NCBI GenBank assembly: GCA_021201295.1
Contig: JAJQFE010000053.1
Location: 1-46,263 of the forward strand
From: Tannerellaceae bacterium
Lineage (GTDB): Bacteria > Bacteroidota > Bacteroidia > Bacteroidales > Tannerellaceae
Reading direction: 5' to 3'
DNA length: 46,263 bases
Position numbers and translations under genes: made by a program. The notes beneath the pieces were generated by a model that saw only the letters and a list, made by a program, of their open reading frames with translations, did no database searches and was not told the DNA's origin. Position 1 is the stretch's first letter. Each line of letters opens with the position of its first letter. This document shows positions 25,960 through 36,557 of this stretch, piece by piece.

Positions 25960-26105
25960 TGAAATATTTTATTAGGAAACAATTCTAAGAATCAATTCCG
26001 TAGCCGGTTTTTCATCTGTCAGAGAATTTTGTTTTCCGGATGGTGAAAGACAAGGCTCCCGGAACCTGTCTGGACGGAAGCCGGAAATAAGTTCTGACCA
26101 GAAAT

Positions 26106-27617
26106 CTACCGGATCTGTTTATAAGCCTTTCCCAGCATTTTGACCAGATCCCCTGCCAGCATACTCTCTTCCGAGTAAGCCTGTGCAGCCAGGTCTCCGG
26201 CTGTTCCATGCAGGAATACCCCTGCCACAGCAGCCGTTTCCGGTTCATACCCCTGGCTTAAAAGACCCAGGATTACTCCCGTCAGCACATCCCCGCTTCC
26301 GGCAGTAGACATGCCCGGATTTCCGGTGCTGTTGAAAAAGACTTTTCCGCTGGGGGTACACGTAGCCGTATAGGCTCCTTTCAGTACCACACACACTTTA
26401 TATTGTTGCGCAAACGATTGCGCTTTCATCAGCCGTTCATATCCCGTCGCACTGTCTCCGGCCAGCCTGTCAAATTCTTTGGTATGAGGCGTTAGAATAC
26501 TCCGGGGAGGTACCCGTAGCAGCAGGTCTTTATTGGATGTCATAATGTTCAGTGCATCTGCATCCATTACTATCGGTTTGGAAGCCCCCTGTAGTAGCCG
26601 CTCCAGGGCTGCTCCTGTTTCCAGCCGTTGCCCGATGCCGGGTCCTACTCCAATGACATCATAGGAAGACAGGTCCGGCAGAGCAGTAAAAAACTCCTGG
26701 TTCGGATCAAAATTTAGCATAGCTTCCGGAAAAGCAGTCTGGAAAACCACTTCTCCGCATTGGGGAGTATGTACTGTGATCAGTCCTGCCCCTGTCCGTA
26801 AGCAGGCTTTGGCGGAAAGGACAGAAGAACCCAGTTTCCCCCGGCTTCCGGCAATTAAAAGGGCATGCCCGAAGGTCCCTTTGTGGGCAAATTTAGGCCT
26901 GGGCCGGAACACCTGTGCGATATCTTCTTCTGTAACCATGCTGTAAGGCGTGGAGGTTTCCCTGACAATATCCGGATGGATTCCGATATCCAGTACTTTC
27001 CATTCTCCGGTAAATGCAGCATTCTCCGGTAGAAGGAAGGCTAATTTGGGAAACCCGAACGTCAGGGTCAGGTCCGCCTGAATGATCGCCTGCTGCTCAT
27101 TCGTCCGGTTGTCTTCCCCGAAGAGTCCGGAAGGAATGTCAATCGATACCACCGTAGCCTCTGATTGGTTAATATAAGCGACTACTCCGGCAAATCCACC
27201 TGTCAGCAGACGGTTCAGCCCGGAGCCAAACAGCCCGTCAATCACGACATCCTGTTTTCCCAGGACCGGAGGGGCAAAATTATCGGTCACTTCCGTAAAT
27301 TCCACCTGGTCCATGGCCAATAACCGTTGTTTATTCATCTCACAATCCACAGAAAGATGATGCGTCGGATTGAAGAGATAGGTTTCTACCCGGTAGGCTT
27401 CATCTTTCAGCAAACGGGAAATAGCCAGGGCATCCGCACCGTTATTCCCCTGTCCGGCAAACACAATGATCCGGTGTTGTTTGGAAAACCTGCGGCAGAA
27501 TTCATGCATGAAAACCGTGGAAGCCCGTTCCACTAAGTCTATGGAACTGACAGGCTCGTGAAGGATGGTATATTGGTCCAGCTCTTTTACCTGATCGGTA
27601 GCGAAGATTTTTATCAT
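26106..27617 (-). CDS. nnr: Bifunctional NAD(P)H-hydrate epimerase / ADP-dependent NAD(P)H-hydrate dehydratase
   Basis: Intact 503-residue two-domain repair enzyme. The N-terminal YjeF epimerase (about 1-215) has GQGNNGADALAISRLL and VSIDIPSGLFG. The C-terminal ribokinase-like dehydratase (about 225-500) has AHKGTFGHALLIAGSRG, DADALN, LTPHTKEFDRL and the catalytic AGSGDVLTGVILGLL. Together they convert damaged NADHX/NADPHX back to NAD(P)H. The usual GNNGGDG block reads GNNGADA here: the second Gly and third Gly are Ala, a variation to note but the Asp is kept. It is divergent from hpt. Confidence 0.93.
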   Translation of the reverse strand: MIKIFATDQVKELDQYTILHEPVSSIDLVERASTVFMHEFCRRFSKQHRIIVFAGQGNNGADALAISRLLKDEAYRVETYLFNPTHHLSVDCEMNKQRLLAMDQVEFTEVTDNFAPPVLGKQDVVIDGLFGSGLNRLLTGGFAGVVAYINQSEATVVSIDIPSGLFGEDNRTNEQQAIIQADLTLTFGFPKLAFLLPENAAFTGEWKVLDIGIHPDIVRETSTPYSMVTEEDIAQVFRPRPKFAHKGTFGHALLIAGSRGKLGSSVLSAKACLRTGAGLITVHTPQCGEVVFQTAFPEAMLNFDPNQEFFTALPDLSSYDVIGVGPGIGQRLETGAALERLLQGASKPIVMDADALNIMTSNKDLLLRVPPRSILTPHTKEFDRLAGDSATGYERLMKAQSFAQQYKVCVVLKGAYTATCTPSGKVFFNSTGNPGMSTAGSGDVLTGVILGLLSQGYEPETAAVAGVFLHGTAGDLAAQAYSEESMLAGDLVKMLGKAYKQIR

Positions 27618-27794
27618 AGGTCAATTTATAAAATTTCTTATTACATGTACAAAAGTATAACAAAGATTCCTGTTGTTCTTCTTTCTTTTCTATAAAATAT
27701 TTATTCCCATCCCCCTTCTTTCCGGTTCTTCTTTTTACATTTAAATATATTTTCACTTAAATACCTGTCCGCAAAGTATACTTCCCCTGTCAGG

Positions 27795-27825
27795 TTTGTG
27801 TATAGTTGAAAAAGTAGTACCTTTG
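27795..27825 (+). promoter_or_regulatory. Full Bacteroidales promoter of the hpt-adk-obgE operon
   Basis: TTTG at 27795-27798, 19 bases, then TACCTTTG at 27818-27825; the ATG of hpt follows 25 bases later at 27851. This is the best consensus match in the window. Confidence 0.75.
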
Positions 27826-27850
27826 TGCACTCTTAATTTAAAACTGAACA

Positions 27851-28384
27851 ATGAACAGGATCCGCTTAAAAGATAAGGAGTTTGAACTGTTTATCCCTGA
27901 ACAGGAAATAAACGACGCAATCGCGAAGATGGCGAAACAGATAAAAGAAGATGTGGGACATGAGAATCCGCTTTTCGTGGGAGTACTCAACGGAGCGTTT
28001 ATGTTCATTGCAGAGTTGATGCGCCATCTGAATGATTCGTATGAGTTGACTTTTGCCCGTTATTCCTCTTACCGGGGAACCAACACTACCGGGATCGTCA
28101 AAGAGATCATTCCGGTCCAGACCGATGTGAAAGACCGGACGGTGATTCTGCTGGAAGATATTGTGGATTCCGGGCTCACGATGCAACATGTGATTCATAA
28201 AATGAAACAGGAAGGGGCCCGGAATGTCCGGTTAGCCACCATGCTGTTCAAGCCGGATGCGTTGAAATGTGATCTGAAACCCGATTATGTAGGGCTGGAA
28301 ATGCCGAATGATTTCATTGTAGGCTATGGATTGGATTATGATGAAATGGGACGTTCCTACCGGGATATTTATAAAATTGTCTGA
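27851..28384 (+). CDS. hpt: Hypoxanthine phosphoribosyltransferase
   Basis: Intact 177-residue purine salvage enzyme joining hypoxanthine or guanine to PRPP. The PRPP-binding signature is VILLEDIVDSGLTMQHV, with GVLNGAFMF upstream and DFIVGYGLDYDE at the substrate end. It is first in a tight operon with adk (31-base gap) and obgE, so salvage and nucleotide phosphorylation are expressed together. Confidence 0.95.
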   Translation: MNRIRLKDKEFELFIPEQEINDAIAKMAKQIKEDVGHENPLFVGVLNGAFMFIAELMRHLNDSYELTFARYSSYRGTNTTGIVKEIIPVQTDVKDRTVILLEDIVDSGLTMQHVIHKMKQEGARNVRLATMLFKPDALKCDLKPDYVGLEMPNDFIVGYGLDYDEMGRSYRDIYKIV

Positions 28385-28415
28385 TAGTATTAATATATAA
28401 CAAACTTACTCGATT

Positions 28416-28991
28416 ATGTTGAACATTGTTATTTTTGGTGCTCCCGGATCAGGAAAGGGAACACAGAGTGAACGGATCATCCAGGAGTTTGGTTTAGATC
28501 ATATCTCTACCGGTGATGTACTACGTGCAGAAATAAAAGGTGGTACCGAACTGGGACGTATTGCCAGTAAATATATCGAAAAAGGACAATTGGTTCCGGA
28601 TGAACTGATCATAGATATGCTGGCTAAGGTGCTGGACAGTAAGGAAAATTCCAAAGGAGTAATCTTCGACGGGTTCCCGCGTACAATCCCACAGGCAAAA
28701 GCGTTGAAGAAAATGCTGAATGAGCGGAATACGGATGTAACCGTTATGCTGAACCTGCAGGTTGAAGATGAGGAATTGATCAACCGTCTGTTAGAAAGAG
28801 GCAAAGTGTCGGGACGTTCGGATGATAATCTGGAAACAATCCAGTCCCGGTTAAAAGTATACCACACCCAGACGGCTCCTTTGGCTGAATATTATATTCA
28901 GGAAGGAAAGCATGCGGCTATTAAAGGTGTGGGTACCATAGAGGAAATTTTTGCTTCCATCAAAGAAGCAGTTAACAGCGTGAATGCGTAA
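28416..28991 (+). CDS. adk: Adenylate kinase
   Basis: Intact 191-residue short-type adenylate kinase (no zinc LID). Walker A GAPGSGKGTQSERI at residues 7-20, AMP-binding HISTGDVLRAEI, the FDGFPRTIPQA block, and the short LID around LLERGKVSGRSDDN. It interconverts AMP, ADP and ATP. Second gene of the hpt operon; an 18-bp imperfect hairpin follows before obgE. Confidence 0.96.
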   Translation: MLNIVIFGAPGSGKGTQSERIIQEFGLDHISTGDVLRAEIKGGTELGRIASKYIEKGQLVPDELIIDMLAKVLDSKENSKGVIFDGFPRTIPQAKALKKMLNERNTDVTVMLNLQVEDEELINRLLERGKVSGRSDDNLETIQSRLKVYHTQTAPLAEYYIQEGKHAAIKGVGTIEEIFASIKEAVNSVNA

Positions 28992-28996
28992 AAAAC

Positions 28997-29046
28997 AGCC
29001 GGTAATTAGTCATTGAACGTATATATTGAATGATGAATTACCGGCT
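28997..29046. other. Hairpin between adk and obgE
   Basis: AGCCGGTAATT (28997-29007) pairs perfectly with AATTACCGGCT (29036-29046); the stem continues inward through TCATT/AATGA after two mismatches. No T run follows, so it is more likely an mRNA processing or stability element inside the operon than a terminator. Confidence 0.5.
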
Positions 29047-29076
29047 ATGCAGAAGCAAGCACTAAATACATAAACA

Positions 29077-30234
29077 ATGGCTGAATCGAATTTTGTAGAT
29101 TATGTAAAAATTTATTGCCGTTCCGGGAAAGGTGGACGAGGCTCCAGCCATTTCCGCCGGGAGAAATATATCCCCAAAGGAGGACCGGACGGAGGAAATG
29201 GAGGTAGAGGAGGCCATGTTTATCTCCGGGGTAACCGGAATTACTGGACATTGCTCCATCTGAAGTTTGAACGCCATATCATGGCCACCCACGGTATGGG
29301 CGGTAGTGCTAAATGCAGTACCGGGAAAGATGGGGAAGACCGTATTATAGATGTGCCGTGTGGTACGGTTGTCTTTGATGCGGAAACCGGAGAGTTCCTG
29401 TGTGATGTGACGGAAGACGGTCAGATGGTGCGGTTGCTGAAGGGAGTCCGTGGCGGATTGGGAAACTGGAATTTTAAAACAGCAACTAATCAGGCTCCCC
29501 GGTATGCACAACCCGGAGAACCGTATGAAGAAAAAACAGTTATATTACAGCTAAAACTATTAGCAGATGTAGGGCTGGTTGGTTTTCCCAATGCCGGGAA
29601 ATCTACCTTATTATCTGTGGTTTCCGCTGCTAAGCCTAAAATTGCCAATTATCCTTTTACTACCCTCGAACCGAATCTGGGTATTGTCAGCTACCGGGAT
29701 AACCGTTCCTTTGTGATGGCAGATATTCCCGGTATTATTGAAGGAGCCAGTGAAGGAAAAGGATTGGGCCTACGGTTTTTACGGCATATTGAACGGAACT
29801 CCCTGCTTCTTTTTATGGTACCCGCAGATGCAGATGATATTCGGAAGGAATATGAGATCCTGAATAATGAACTGGTTAAATATAATCCAGACTTAGCAGG
29901 TAAAAACCGTGTCTTAGCGATCACCAAGAGTGATATGCTGGATGAAGAGTTGGTGGAAGCGCTGTCCGAAGACCTGCCGGAAGAGGTACCATATGTTTTT
30001 ATTTCCTCTATTGCCCAGACCGGGATCGTGGAATTAAAAGACCTGCTATGGAAAGAACTGAACCGGGAAACGTTCCATGAAGTAGAACCTATTGTGCATA
30101 AGAATCTGGATGTAAGTTCTCTTTCCCTCTACGACGATGAAGATTTTATTATCCCGTTAGATGAAGAGGAGGATGAGCTGGATGACGATTATATAGAATA
30201 TGATTGGGACGATGAAGAAGATACAAACGAGTAA
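29077..30234 (+). CDS. obgE: GTPase ObgE/CgtA
   Basis: Intact 385-residue protein. The glycine-rich Obg fold spans about residues 1-160 ([19 protein letters not shown]). The G domain follows with G1 GFPNAGKST (169-177), [11 protein letters not shown] switch [17 protein letters not shown] (G3) and a TKSD G4. The C-terminus is very acidic (EEEDELDDD). It is an essential ribosome-assembly GTPase. It overlaps or abuts pgeF at its 3' end. Confidence 0.96.
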   Translation: MAESNFVDYVKIYCRSGKGGRGSSHFRREKYIPKGGPDGGNGGRGGHVYLRGNRNYWTLLHLKFERHIMATHGMGGSAKCSTGKDGEDRIIDVPCGTVVFDAETGEFLCDVTEDGQMVRLLKGVRGGLGNWNFKTATNQAPRYAQPGEPYEEKTVILQLKLLADVGLVGFPNAGKSTLLSVVSAAKPKIANYPFTTLEPNLGIVSYRDNRSFVMADIPGIIEGASEGKGLGLRFLRHIERNSLLLFMVPADADDIRKEYEILNNELVKYNPDLAGKNRVLAITKSDMLDEELVEALSEDLPEEVPYVFISSIAQTGIVELKDLLWKELNRETFHEVEPIVHKNLDVSSLSLYDDEDFIIPLDEEEDELDDDYIEYDWDDEEDTNE

Positions 30235-30244
30235 CCAGATAGAA

Positions 30245-31030
30245 ATGTTGCAATTTCCCCGGCTTGGCAGGGATTGTAACATTTTTCATTTGGTCACTAC
30301 CCGCCAGGGAGGAGTAAGCCAGGGAGCATATGCCACGATGAACCCCTGGGAATATGCAGGCGATGATCCGGAAGCGGTCTGGAAAAATCGGGAACTACTA
30401 TGTGAAGCACTGGCTATACCACCGGACAGGTTAGTCACCCCTTACCAGATACATGGTTCTGCGATTGTGGCGGTTTCGGAGGACTATTTTTCCCTTTCTC
30501 CGGAAAACCGGAAACAGGCTCTGGAGGGTGTAGATGCTCTGATCACCCGGCTGCCGGAAGTTTGCATTGGCGTCTCTACGGCAGATTGTGTTCCCGTATT
30601 ACTCTGGGATCCTGGCCGGAAGGTGGTTGCTGCCGTACATGCCGGCTGGCGGGGTACGGTGCAGCGAATCGTATATAAAACTGTGATACGGATGACCGAA
30701 CTCTATGGATCGGATCCATTGCATATACAAGCCGGGATTGGACCGTCTATCGGCCTGCAGGCTTTTGAAGTGGGTGACGAGGTGGCCGGGGCTTTCCGGG
30801 AAGCAGGTTATTCCTTGCCTGAGACCGGATTTCGGCATCCGGCAACCGGAAAAGCACATATCGATCTGTGGGAAGTAAACCGGTTGCAGTTAACCGAAGC
30901 CGGTGTATTACCTGTCCATATAGAGATCGCCTGGATGTGTACCTGGCAGCATCCGGAGCTGTTTTTCTCCGCCCGCCGGCTGGGCATACAAAGCGGACGG
31001 ATCCTGTCTGCTATTATGATCAGAAAATAA
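30245..31030 (+). CDS. pgeF: Peptidoglycan editing factor / purine nucleoside phosphorylase, laccase-domain family
   Basis: Intact protein of 261 residues from ATG 30245 (10 bases after the obgE stop). In-frame ATGs at 30200 and 30212 would overlap obgE and add 15 or 11 residues. Conserved blocks: FVTTR-like LVTTRQGGVS, QIHGSAI, STADCVPVLLWDP with the metal Cys, AAVHAGWRGT with the metal His, and WMCTWQHPELFFSARR at the C-terminus with the second Cys. The family (YfiH) removes wrong L-Ser from peptidoglycan precursors in E. coli and acts as a nucleoside phosphorylase in others. Fourth gene of the hpt operon. Confidence 0.9.
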   Translation: MLQFPRLGRDCNIFHLVTTRQGGVSQGAYATMNPWEYAGDDPEAVWKNRELLCEALAIPPDRLVTPYQIHGSAIVAVSEDYFSLSPENRKQALEGVDALITRLPEVCIGVSTADCVPVLLWDPGRKVVAAVHAGWRGTVQRIVYKTVIRMTELYGSDPLHIQAGIGPSIGLQAFEVGDEVAGAFREAGYSLPETGFRHPATGKAHIDLWEVNRLQLTEAGVLPVHIEIAWMCTWQHPELFFSARRLGIQSGRILSAIMIRK

Positions 31031-31039
31031 ACAATACCT

Positions 31040-31732
31040 ATGATACGGATCACTATTTCAGAAGAGATTGCCCGGGCCTGTCCCGATGTACATATTCTGG
31101 CACTTAGCTGCCAGTTGACCAATACCCCGTCCGACCCGGACCTGTGGGAGGAGATCATTGCTGCAGAAAAGCAATTCAGAAGCCAGTATGTACTAAGTGA
31201 TATTAACAGGATCCCGTCCATACAGGCTACCCGGCAGGTCTATAAACGGCTGGGGAAAGATCCCAACCGTTATCGTCCATCTTCGGAAGCCCTGTGTCGG
31301 CGTATCCTGCGGGAATTGCCGCTCTACCGGATCGATACAGTAGTTGATATGGTGAATCTGCTCTCCATACAAACCGGCTATTCCATCGGCGCCTTTGACC
31401 GGGATAAGATAGCAGGGAATCATTTATTCTTAGGAGTAGGAGAGGCCGGAGAACTATATCACGGCATAGGCCGGGGAGAATTGAATATTGAAGGACTACC
31501 TGTCTACCGGGATAATGCCGGAGGAATCGGCACTCCTACCAGTGACGAGGAACGGACCAAAATTGAGCTTTCTACAAAAAAGTTGTTAATGATCATCAAC
31601 GGATATGTCGGGCGGGAAGGATTGGCAGATGCTGGGAGATTGGCTGCCGGTTTATTAAAACAATATGTGTCAGCAGATCATATGGAAGGAGAACTGATTT
31701 CCTATTCTAATCGAATACCAATAAGTCTATAA
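31040..31732 (+). CDS. B3/B4 domain protein (PheT-like tRNA editing domain)
   Basis: Intact 230-residue protein. The central region RPSSEALCRRIL, VVDMVNLLSIQTGYSIGAFD and GVGEAGELYHGIGRGELNIE is the B3/B4 domain of the phenylalanyl-tRNA synthetase beta chain, here stand-alone. Such free B3/B4 proteins are thought to hydrolyse mischarged aminoacyl-tRNA or bind amino acids, but the substrate is not established. It starts 9 bases after pgeF and is the last gene of the hpt operon. Confidence 0.85.
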   Translation: MIRITISEEIARACPDVHILALSCQLTNTPSDPDLWEEIIAAEKQFRSQYVLSDINRIPSIQATRQVYKRLGKDPNRYRPSSEALCRRILRELPLYRIDTVVDMVNLLSIQTGYSIGAFDRDKIAGNHLFLGVGEAGELYHGIGRGELNIEGLPVYRDNAGGIGTPTSDEERTKIELSTKKLLMIINGYVGREGLADAGRLAAGLLKQYVSADHMEGELISYSNRIPISL

Positions 31733-31794
31733 AAAGTTAATTATAGGGCTGAATCAGATTAAATGTCAATTTTATGCTAAAAATATATAATTTT

Positions 31795-31824
31795 TTTGTG
31801 TTAATAGATTATTATATAAATTTG
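31795..31824 (+). promoter_or_regulatory. Full Bacteroidales promoter for the small winged-helix gene
   Basis: TTTG at 31795-31798, 18 bases, then TAAATTTG at 31817-31824; the ATG follows at 31850. Confidence 0.65.
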
Positions 31825-31849
31825 CTCCCGATAACAAAAAAATCAAAAA

Positions 31850-32050
31850 ATGATTGAATTAATTGGAACTAACGCCGGCCTTGTATGGAGTGCATTAAAT
31901 GAAGGCGGTACTTTAAGTGTTAAGGCAATTAAGAAAGCAACTAAAATTAAAGCAGACAAGGATTTATACGCTGCTTTAGGCTGGTTAGCCAAAGAAGGAA
32001 AATTAGCTTTCGACGAGATTGAAGGGGAAATCAACGTTACGCTTATCTAA
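31850..32050 (+). CDS. DUF2582 winged helix-turn-helix protein
   Basis: Intact 66-residue protein, complete for the family. The sequence follows a winged-helix plan: helix 1 (AGLVWSALNEGG), helix 2-3 (LSVKAIKKATKI, DKDLYAALGWLAKE) and a beta wing (GKLAFDEIEGEINVTLI). These small proteins are widespread in Bacteroidales and often highly expressed; their DNA target is unknown. It is a single-gene transcript with its own strong promoter and terminator. Confidence 0.88.
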   Translation: MIELIGTNAGLVWSALNEGGTLSVKAIKKATKIKADKDLYAALGWLAKEGKLAFDEIEGEINVTLI

Positions 32051-32079
32051 GAGTTTAAAATGATTGAAAAATGATGAGG

Positions 32080-32111
32080 GGCTGTTCGAGGAATTGGACG
32101 GCCTTTTTTTT
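32080..32111 (+). terminator. Intrinsic terminator after the winged-helix gene
   Basis: GGCTGTTC (32080-32087) pairs with GGACGGCC (32096-32103) using two wobble pairs; eight T follow (32104-32111). Confidence 0.75.
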
Positions 32112-32150
32112 GTGTCTGAACCTATTATAACAAAATAAATTCCTTCATAG

Positions 32151-32181
32151 TTGTTAAATTCGAATCAATAAACTACTTTTG
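32151..32181 (+). promoter_or_regulatory. Full Bacteroidales promoter for the coiled-coil/zapA pair
   Basis: TTG at 32151-32153, 20 bases, then TACTTTTG at 32174-32181. It overlaps the longer frame starting at 32179 and so fixes the start at 32200. Confidence 0.6.
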
Positions 32182-32199
32182 TATAGAATTTGGTGGGAA

Positions 32200-32493
32200 A
32201 TGACCGAAGATCATAAACAATTGTTAGCTGTATTTGAAATGCAGGTTCGTTATTTAATGGCCTTGTGTGATAAACAAGAACAGAAAATTAATGAACTGAA
32301 TCAGCGTTTAACTGTCAAAGATTCAGAACTGCAGCAATCCATAGAAATGATCCGGGAACTGAAAGCCAGATATGACAATCTGCTGACGGCACGCATCGTC
32401 TCCGTAAATGAAGAAGAGGCGAAAGATGCAAAGAGGCGTTTGTCAAAACTAGTGCGGGAGGTAGATAAGTGCATTGCACTATTAAACGAATAG
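32200..32493 (+). CDS. Small coiled-coil protein upstream of zapA
   Basis: Intact 97-residue protein, almost entirely alpha-helical. Residues about 18-60 (MALCDKQEQKINELNQRL, DSELQQSIEMIRELKARY) show a heptad pattern of a long coiled coil; the C-terminus (RRLSKLVREVDKCIALLNE) is a second helix. It is not a family whose function I recognise. It lies 5 bases before zapA in the same operon, a context conserved in Bacteroidales as far as I know, which suggests a role at the division ring analogous to ZapB. That role is inference. Confidence 0.75.
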   Translation: MTEDHKQLLAVFEMQVRYLMALCDKQEQKINELNQRLTVKDSELQQSIEMIRELKARYDNLLTARIVSVNEEEAKDAKRRLSKLVREVDKCIALLNE

Positions 32494-32498
32494 ACGTG

Positions 32499-32798
32499 AT
32501 GGACGATAATAAATTTCTTATACATTTGGAAATAGCGGATAAAAGCTATGGACTCTGGATCAGGCGGGAAGATGAAGAACTGGCCCGGAAGGCAGCGAAG
32601 CAGATAAAGGAAAAAATCCGACAGTATGGGCAGAATTTTTCTCAATCGCATGTAGATGTAAAAGATTTATTAGCAATGGTAGCCTTCCAGTTGTCCATGA
32701 ATAACCTGCAACTGGAGGATAAGAATGATACTACACCCTTTACGGAAAAGATCATACAACTGAACGAAGAGTTGGAATCGTACCTGAAGGACAAATAG
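32499..32798 (+). CDS. zapA: Cell division protein ZapA
   Basis: Intact 99-residue protein. The globular N-terminal half (KFLIHLEIADKSYGLWIRRE, EELARKAAKQIKEKI) and C-terminal helix (VDVKDLLAMVAFQLSMNNLQ) match ZapA, which cross-links FtsZ filaments at the Z ring. ATG at 32499 is chosen; a longer frame from 32469 overlaps the upstream gene and adds no conserved residues. Confidence 0.9.
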   Translation: MDDNKFLIHLEIADKSYGLWIRREDEELARKAAKQIKEKIRQYGQNFSQSHVDVKDLLAMVAFQLSMNNLQLEDKNDTTPFTEKIIQLNEELESYLKDK

Positions 32799-32827
32799 TT
32801 TTATTAACATAAACAAGTGATATTTAC

Positions 32828-32872
32828 CGCACTACTTTGCACAGGAACCCTTGTGTTTAGTGGTGTTTTTTT
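32828..32872 (+). terminator. Bulged hairpin with T run between zapA and rny
   Basis: CACTA (32830-32834) pairs with TAGTG (32858-32862) and inside it CACAGG with CCTTGTG with a bulge; seven T follow at 32866-32872. It separates zapA from rny; a short TACTTTGC overlaps its left arm and could be a -7-like element for rny. Confidence 0.6.
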
Positions 32873-32902
32873 GTATATAAATAAAGATAAATTATTAGTT
32901 AA

Positions 32903-34438
32903 ATGAAAATGTATATAATTATATCACTGGTAGCTATCCTATTGGGTAGTTTACTTACATGGCTGTGTATGCGTTTTCTTTTCAAATCAAAGCATGACTT
33001 ATTACTTAGAGAAGCGGAAAAGGAAGCGGAAGTAATTAAAAAGAATAAACTGCTGGAAGTCAAGGAGAAATTCCTTCATCTGAAGGCTGACCTGGAAAAG
33101 CAGGTATCCGCTCGTAATTCCAAAATTCAATCGATTGAAACTAAACTAAAGCAAAAAGAACTTACCATCAATCAGAAACAGGAAGAATTACAACGTAAAA
33201 CTGCGGAAACAGAAGTTGTAAAAGAAAACCTGAATAACCAACTTGAACTGGTAGAAAAGAAAAAACAGGATTTGGAGAAAATGCACCGGAAACAGGTGGA
33301 GCAACTGGAAGCTCTCTCCGGTCTTTCTGCGGAAGAAGCCAAAAGCCGCCTGATCGAATCCCTGAAAGAAGAAGCGAAGTCTGAGGCCACCTCTTATATT
33401 AATGAGATCGTGGAAGAGGCAAAAATGACAGCCAATAAAGAGGCTAAAAAGATTGTGATCCAGTCTATTCAACGGGTAGCCACAGAAACAGCGATTGAAA
33501 ATTCCATAACTGTCTTTCATATTGAATCGGATGAGATCAAAGGACGTGTTATCGGCCGCGAAGGACGGAATATCCGGGCACTGGAAGCTGCTACCGGCAT
33601 TGAGATTGTAGTGGATGATACTCCGGAAGCAATCGTTCTTTCCGGATTTGATCCGGTTCGCCGTGAAGTGGCCCGCCTGGCATTACACCAGCTTGTACAG
33701 GACGGACGTATTCACCCCGCCAGTATTGAAGAGGTTGTATCCAAAGTGAAAAAACAGGTGGAAGAAGAGGTGATAGAAACCGGTAAACGTACAATAATCG
33801 ATTTAGGGATCCATGGATTACATCCGGAACTGATCCGTATGATCGGTAAAATGAAATATCGTTCTTCCTATGGGCAGAACCTGTTGCAACATGCCCGTGA
33901 AACAGCTAACCTGTGTGCCGTGATGGCTTCTGAGTTAGGACTGAATTCTAAGAAAGCCAAACGAGCAGGACTGCTCCATGATATTGGTAAAGTATCCGAT
34001 GATGAGCCGGAATTGCCACACGCTATTTTAGGGATGAAGCTCTGTGAAAAATATAAAGAGAAGCCGGATATCTGCAATGCTGTAGGTGCCCACCATGATG
34101 AAACAGAGATGCAAACCCTGTTAGCTCCTATTGTGCAGGTGTGTGATGCTATTTCCGGAGCCCGTCCGGGATCCCGCCGGGAGATCGTGGAAGCCTATAT
34201 CAAACGTCTGAACGACCTGGAACAACTGGCCTTGTCTTATCCGGGAGTAGTCAAAACCTATGCTATCCAGGCAGGGCGTGAACTCCGTGTCATTGTAGGT
34301 GCGGATAAGATCGATGATAAGGATACGGAAAACCTGTCGAATGAGATCGCCAAAAAGATCCAGGATGAAATGACTTATCCGGGACAGATAAAGATCACGG
34401 TGATCCGTGAAACCCGTGCAGTAAGTTATGCCAAGTAA
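32903..34438 (+). CDS. rny: Ribonuclease Y
   Basis: Intact 511-residue membrane-anchored endoribonuclease. Residues 3-25 form one transmembrane helix, 30-170 a long charged coiled coil, 205-270 a KH RNA-binding domain with [13 protein letters not shown]-like [17 protein letters not shown], and 325-430 an HD domain with LLHDIGK (His 359, Asp 360). It starts mRNA decay in many bacteria without RNase E. A strong terminator follows. Confidence 0.95.
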   Translation: MKMYIIISLVAILLGSLLTWLCMRFLFKSKHDLLLREAEKEAEVIKKNKLLEVKEKFLHLKADLEKQVSARNSKIQSIETKLKQKELTINQKQEELQRKTAETEVVKENLNNQLELVEKKKQDLEKMHRKQVEQLEALSGLSAEEAKSRLIESLKEEAKSEATSYINEIVEEAKMTANKEAKKIVIQSIQRVATETAIENSITVFHIESDEIKGRVIGREGRNIRALEAATGIEIVVDDTPEAIVLSGFDPVRREVARLALHQLVQDGRIHPASIEEVVSKVKKQVEEEVIETGKRTIIDLGIHGLHPELIRMIGKMKYRSSYGQNLLQHARETANLCAVMASELGLNSKKAKRAGLLHDIGKVSDDEPELPHAILGMKLCEKYKEKPDICNAVGAHHDETEMQTLLAPIVQVCDAISGARPGSRREIVEAYIKRLNDLEQLALSYPGVVKTYAIQAGRELRVIVGADKIDDKDTENLSNEIAKKIQDEMTYPGQIKITVIRETRAVSYAK

Positions 34439-34473
34439 GGTGCGTTAGTATTATTCAAAAAAGATAGAAGCGA

Positions 34474-34506
34474 AGGTGGCTGAATATATGTTCAGCCACC
34501 TTTTTT
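34474..34506 (+). terminator. Strong intrinsic terminator of rny
   Basis: Perfect 11-bp stem AGGTGGCTGAA / TTCAGCCACCT with a 6-base loop, followed by TTTTTT to 34506. Confidence 0.85.
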
Positions 34507-34549
34507 AGTATAGTACATACTCCGGAACGGAAACGATACGGGAAGGAAC

Positions 34550-34580
34550 AAAAAAATCCTGCCCCGTAGGGGACAGGATT
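34550..34580 (-). terminator. Intrinsic terminator of the ABC-F gene
   Basis: Minus-strand stem AATCCTGTCCCC / GGGGCAGGATT with one bulged base and a short loop, then a T run (34555-34550). It lies 23 bases after the stop. Confidence 0.75.
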
Positions 34581-34603
34581 GCTGTATGGGATCACATGAA
34601 TTT

Positions 34604-36241
<1,638 letters not shown>

Positions 36242-36252
36242 TTATCGGAGTG

Positions 36253-36260
36253 CAAAGGTA
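36253..36260 (-). promoter_or_regulatory. -7 box TACCTTTG for the ABC-F gene
   Basis: Minus-strand TACCTTTG followed by C, 35 bases before the ATG at 36217. Confidence 0.6.
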
Positions 36261-36518
36261 CGAAAAAATATGATGATAAACAGGGAGCTGGTTCGTATAT
36301 AGCATACTAACCTATCTCTTCCCGTTTTCTTCCTGTGACTGTCCGACTCTTAGTGGCAGGCTTTGCATGGAAGTATATACGGCTGGGTATTTGGAATATA
36401 GGCTTGGGTGAATCCGGCTTATGGAAGAAAAGGAGAAATCGAGTGGTTTTCAGCTAAAATAAAGACAATTAGCATATATTTTTTATTCGCTCTACTGCCT
36501 TAATTGGAAATTAATATC

Positions 36519-36526
36519 TATTTTTG
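36519..36526 (+). promoter_or_regulatory. -7 box TATTTTTG for the purH-mre operon
   Basis: TATTTTTG matches TAnnTTTG and ends 31 bases before the purH ATG at 36558. The -33 region is not clear. Confidence 0.55.
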
Positions 36527-36557
36527 TGTTCTTAAACAATAACGTAAATAAAAAACG

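Noticed and set aside
26012-26248. 78-residue minus-strand frame at the 3' end of nnr
   Set aside because: It is a shifted frame over the nnr C-terminus with no start context or domain.
32799-32902. 6S RNA downstream of zapA as in gammaproteobacteria
   Set aside because: The gap is only 104 bases and is filled by a terminator-type hairpin; there is no room for a 6S fold.
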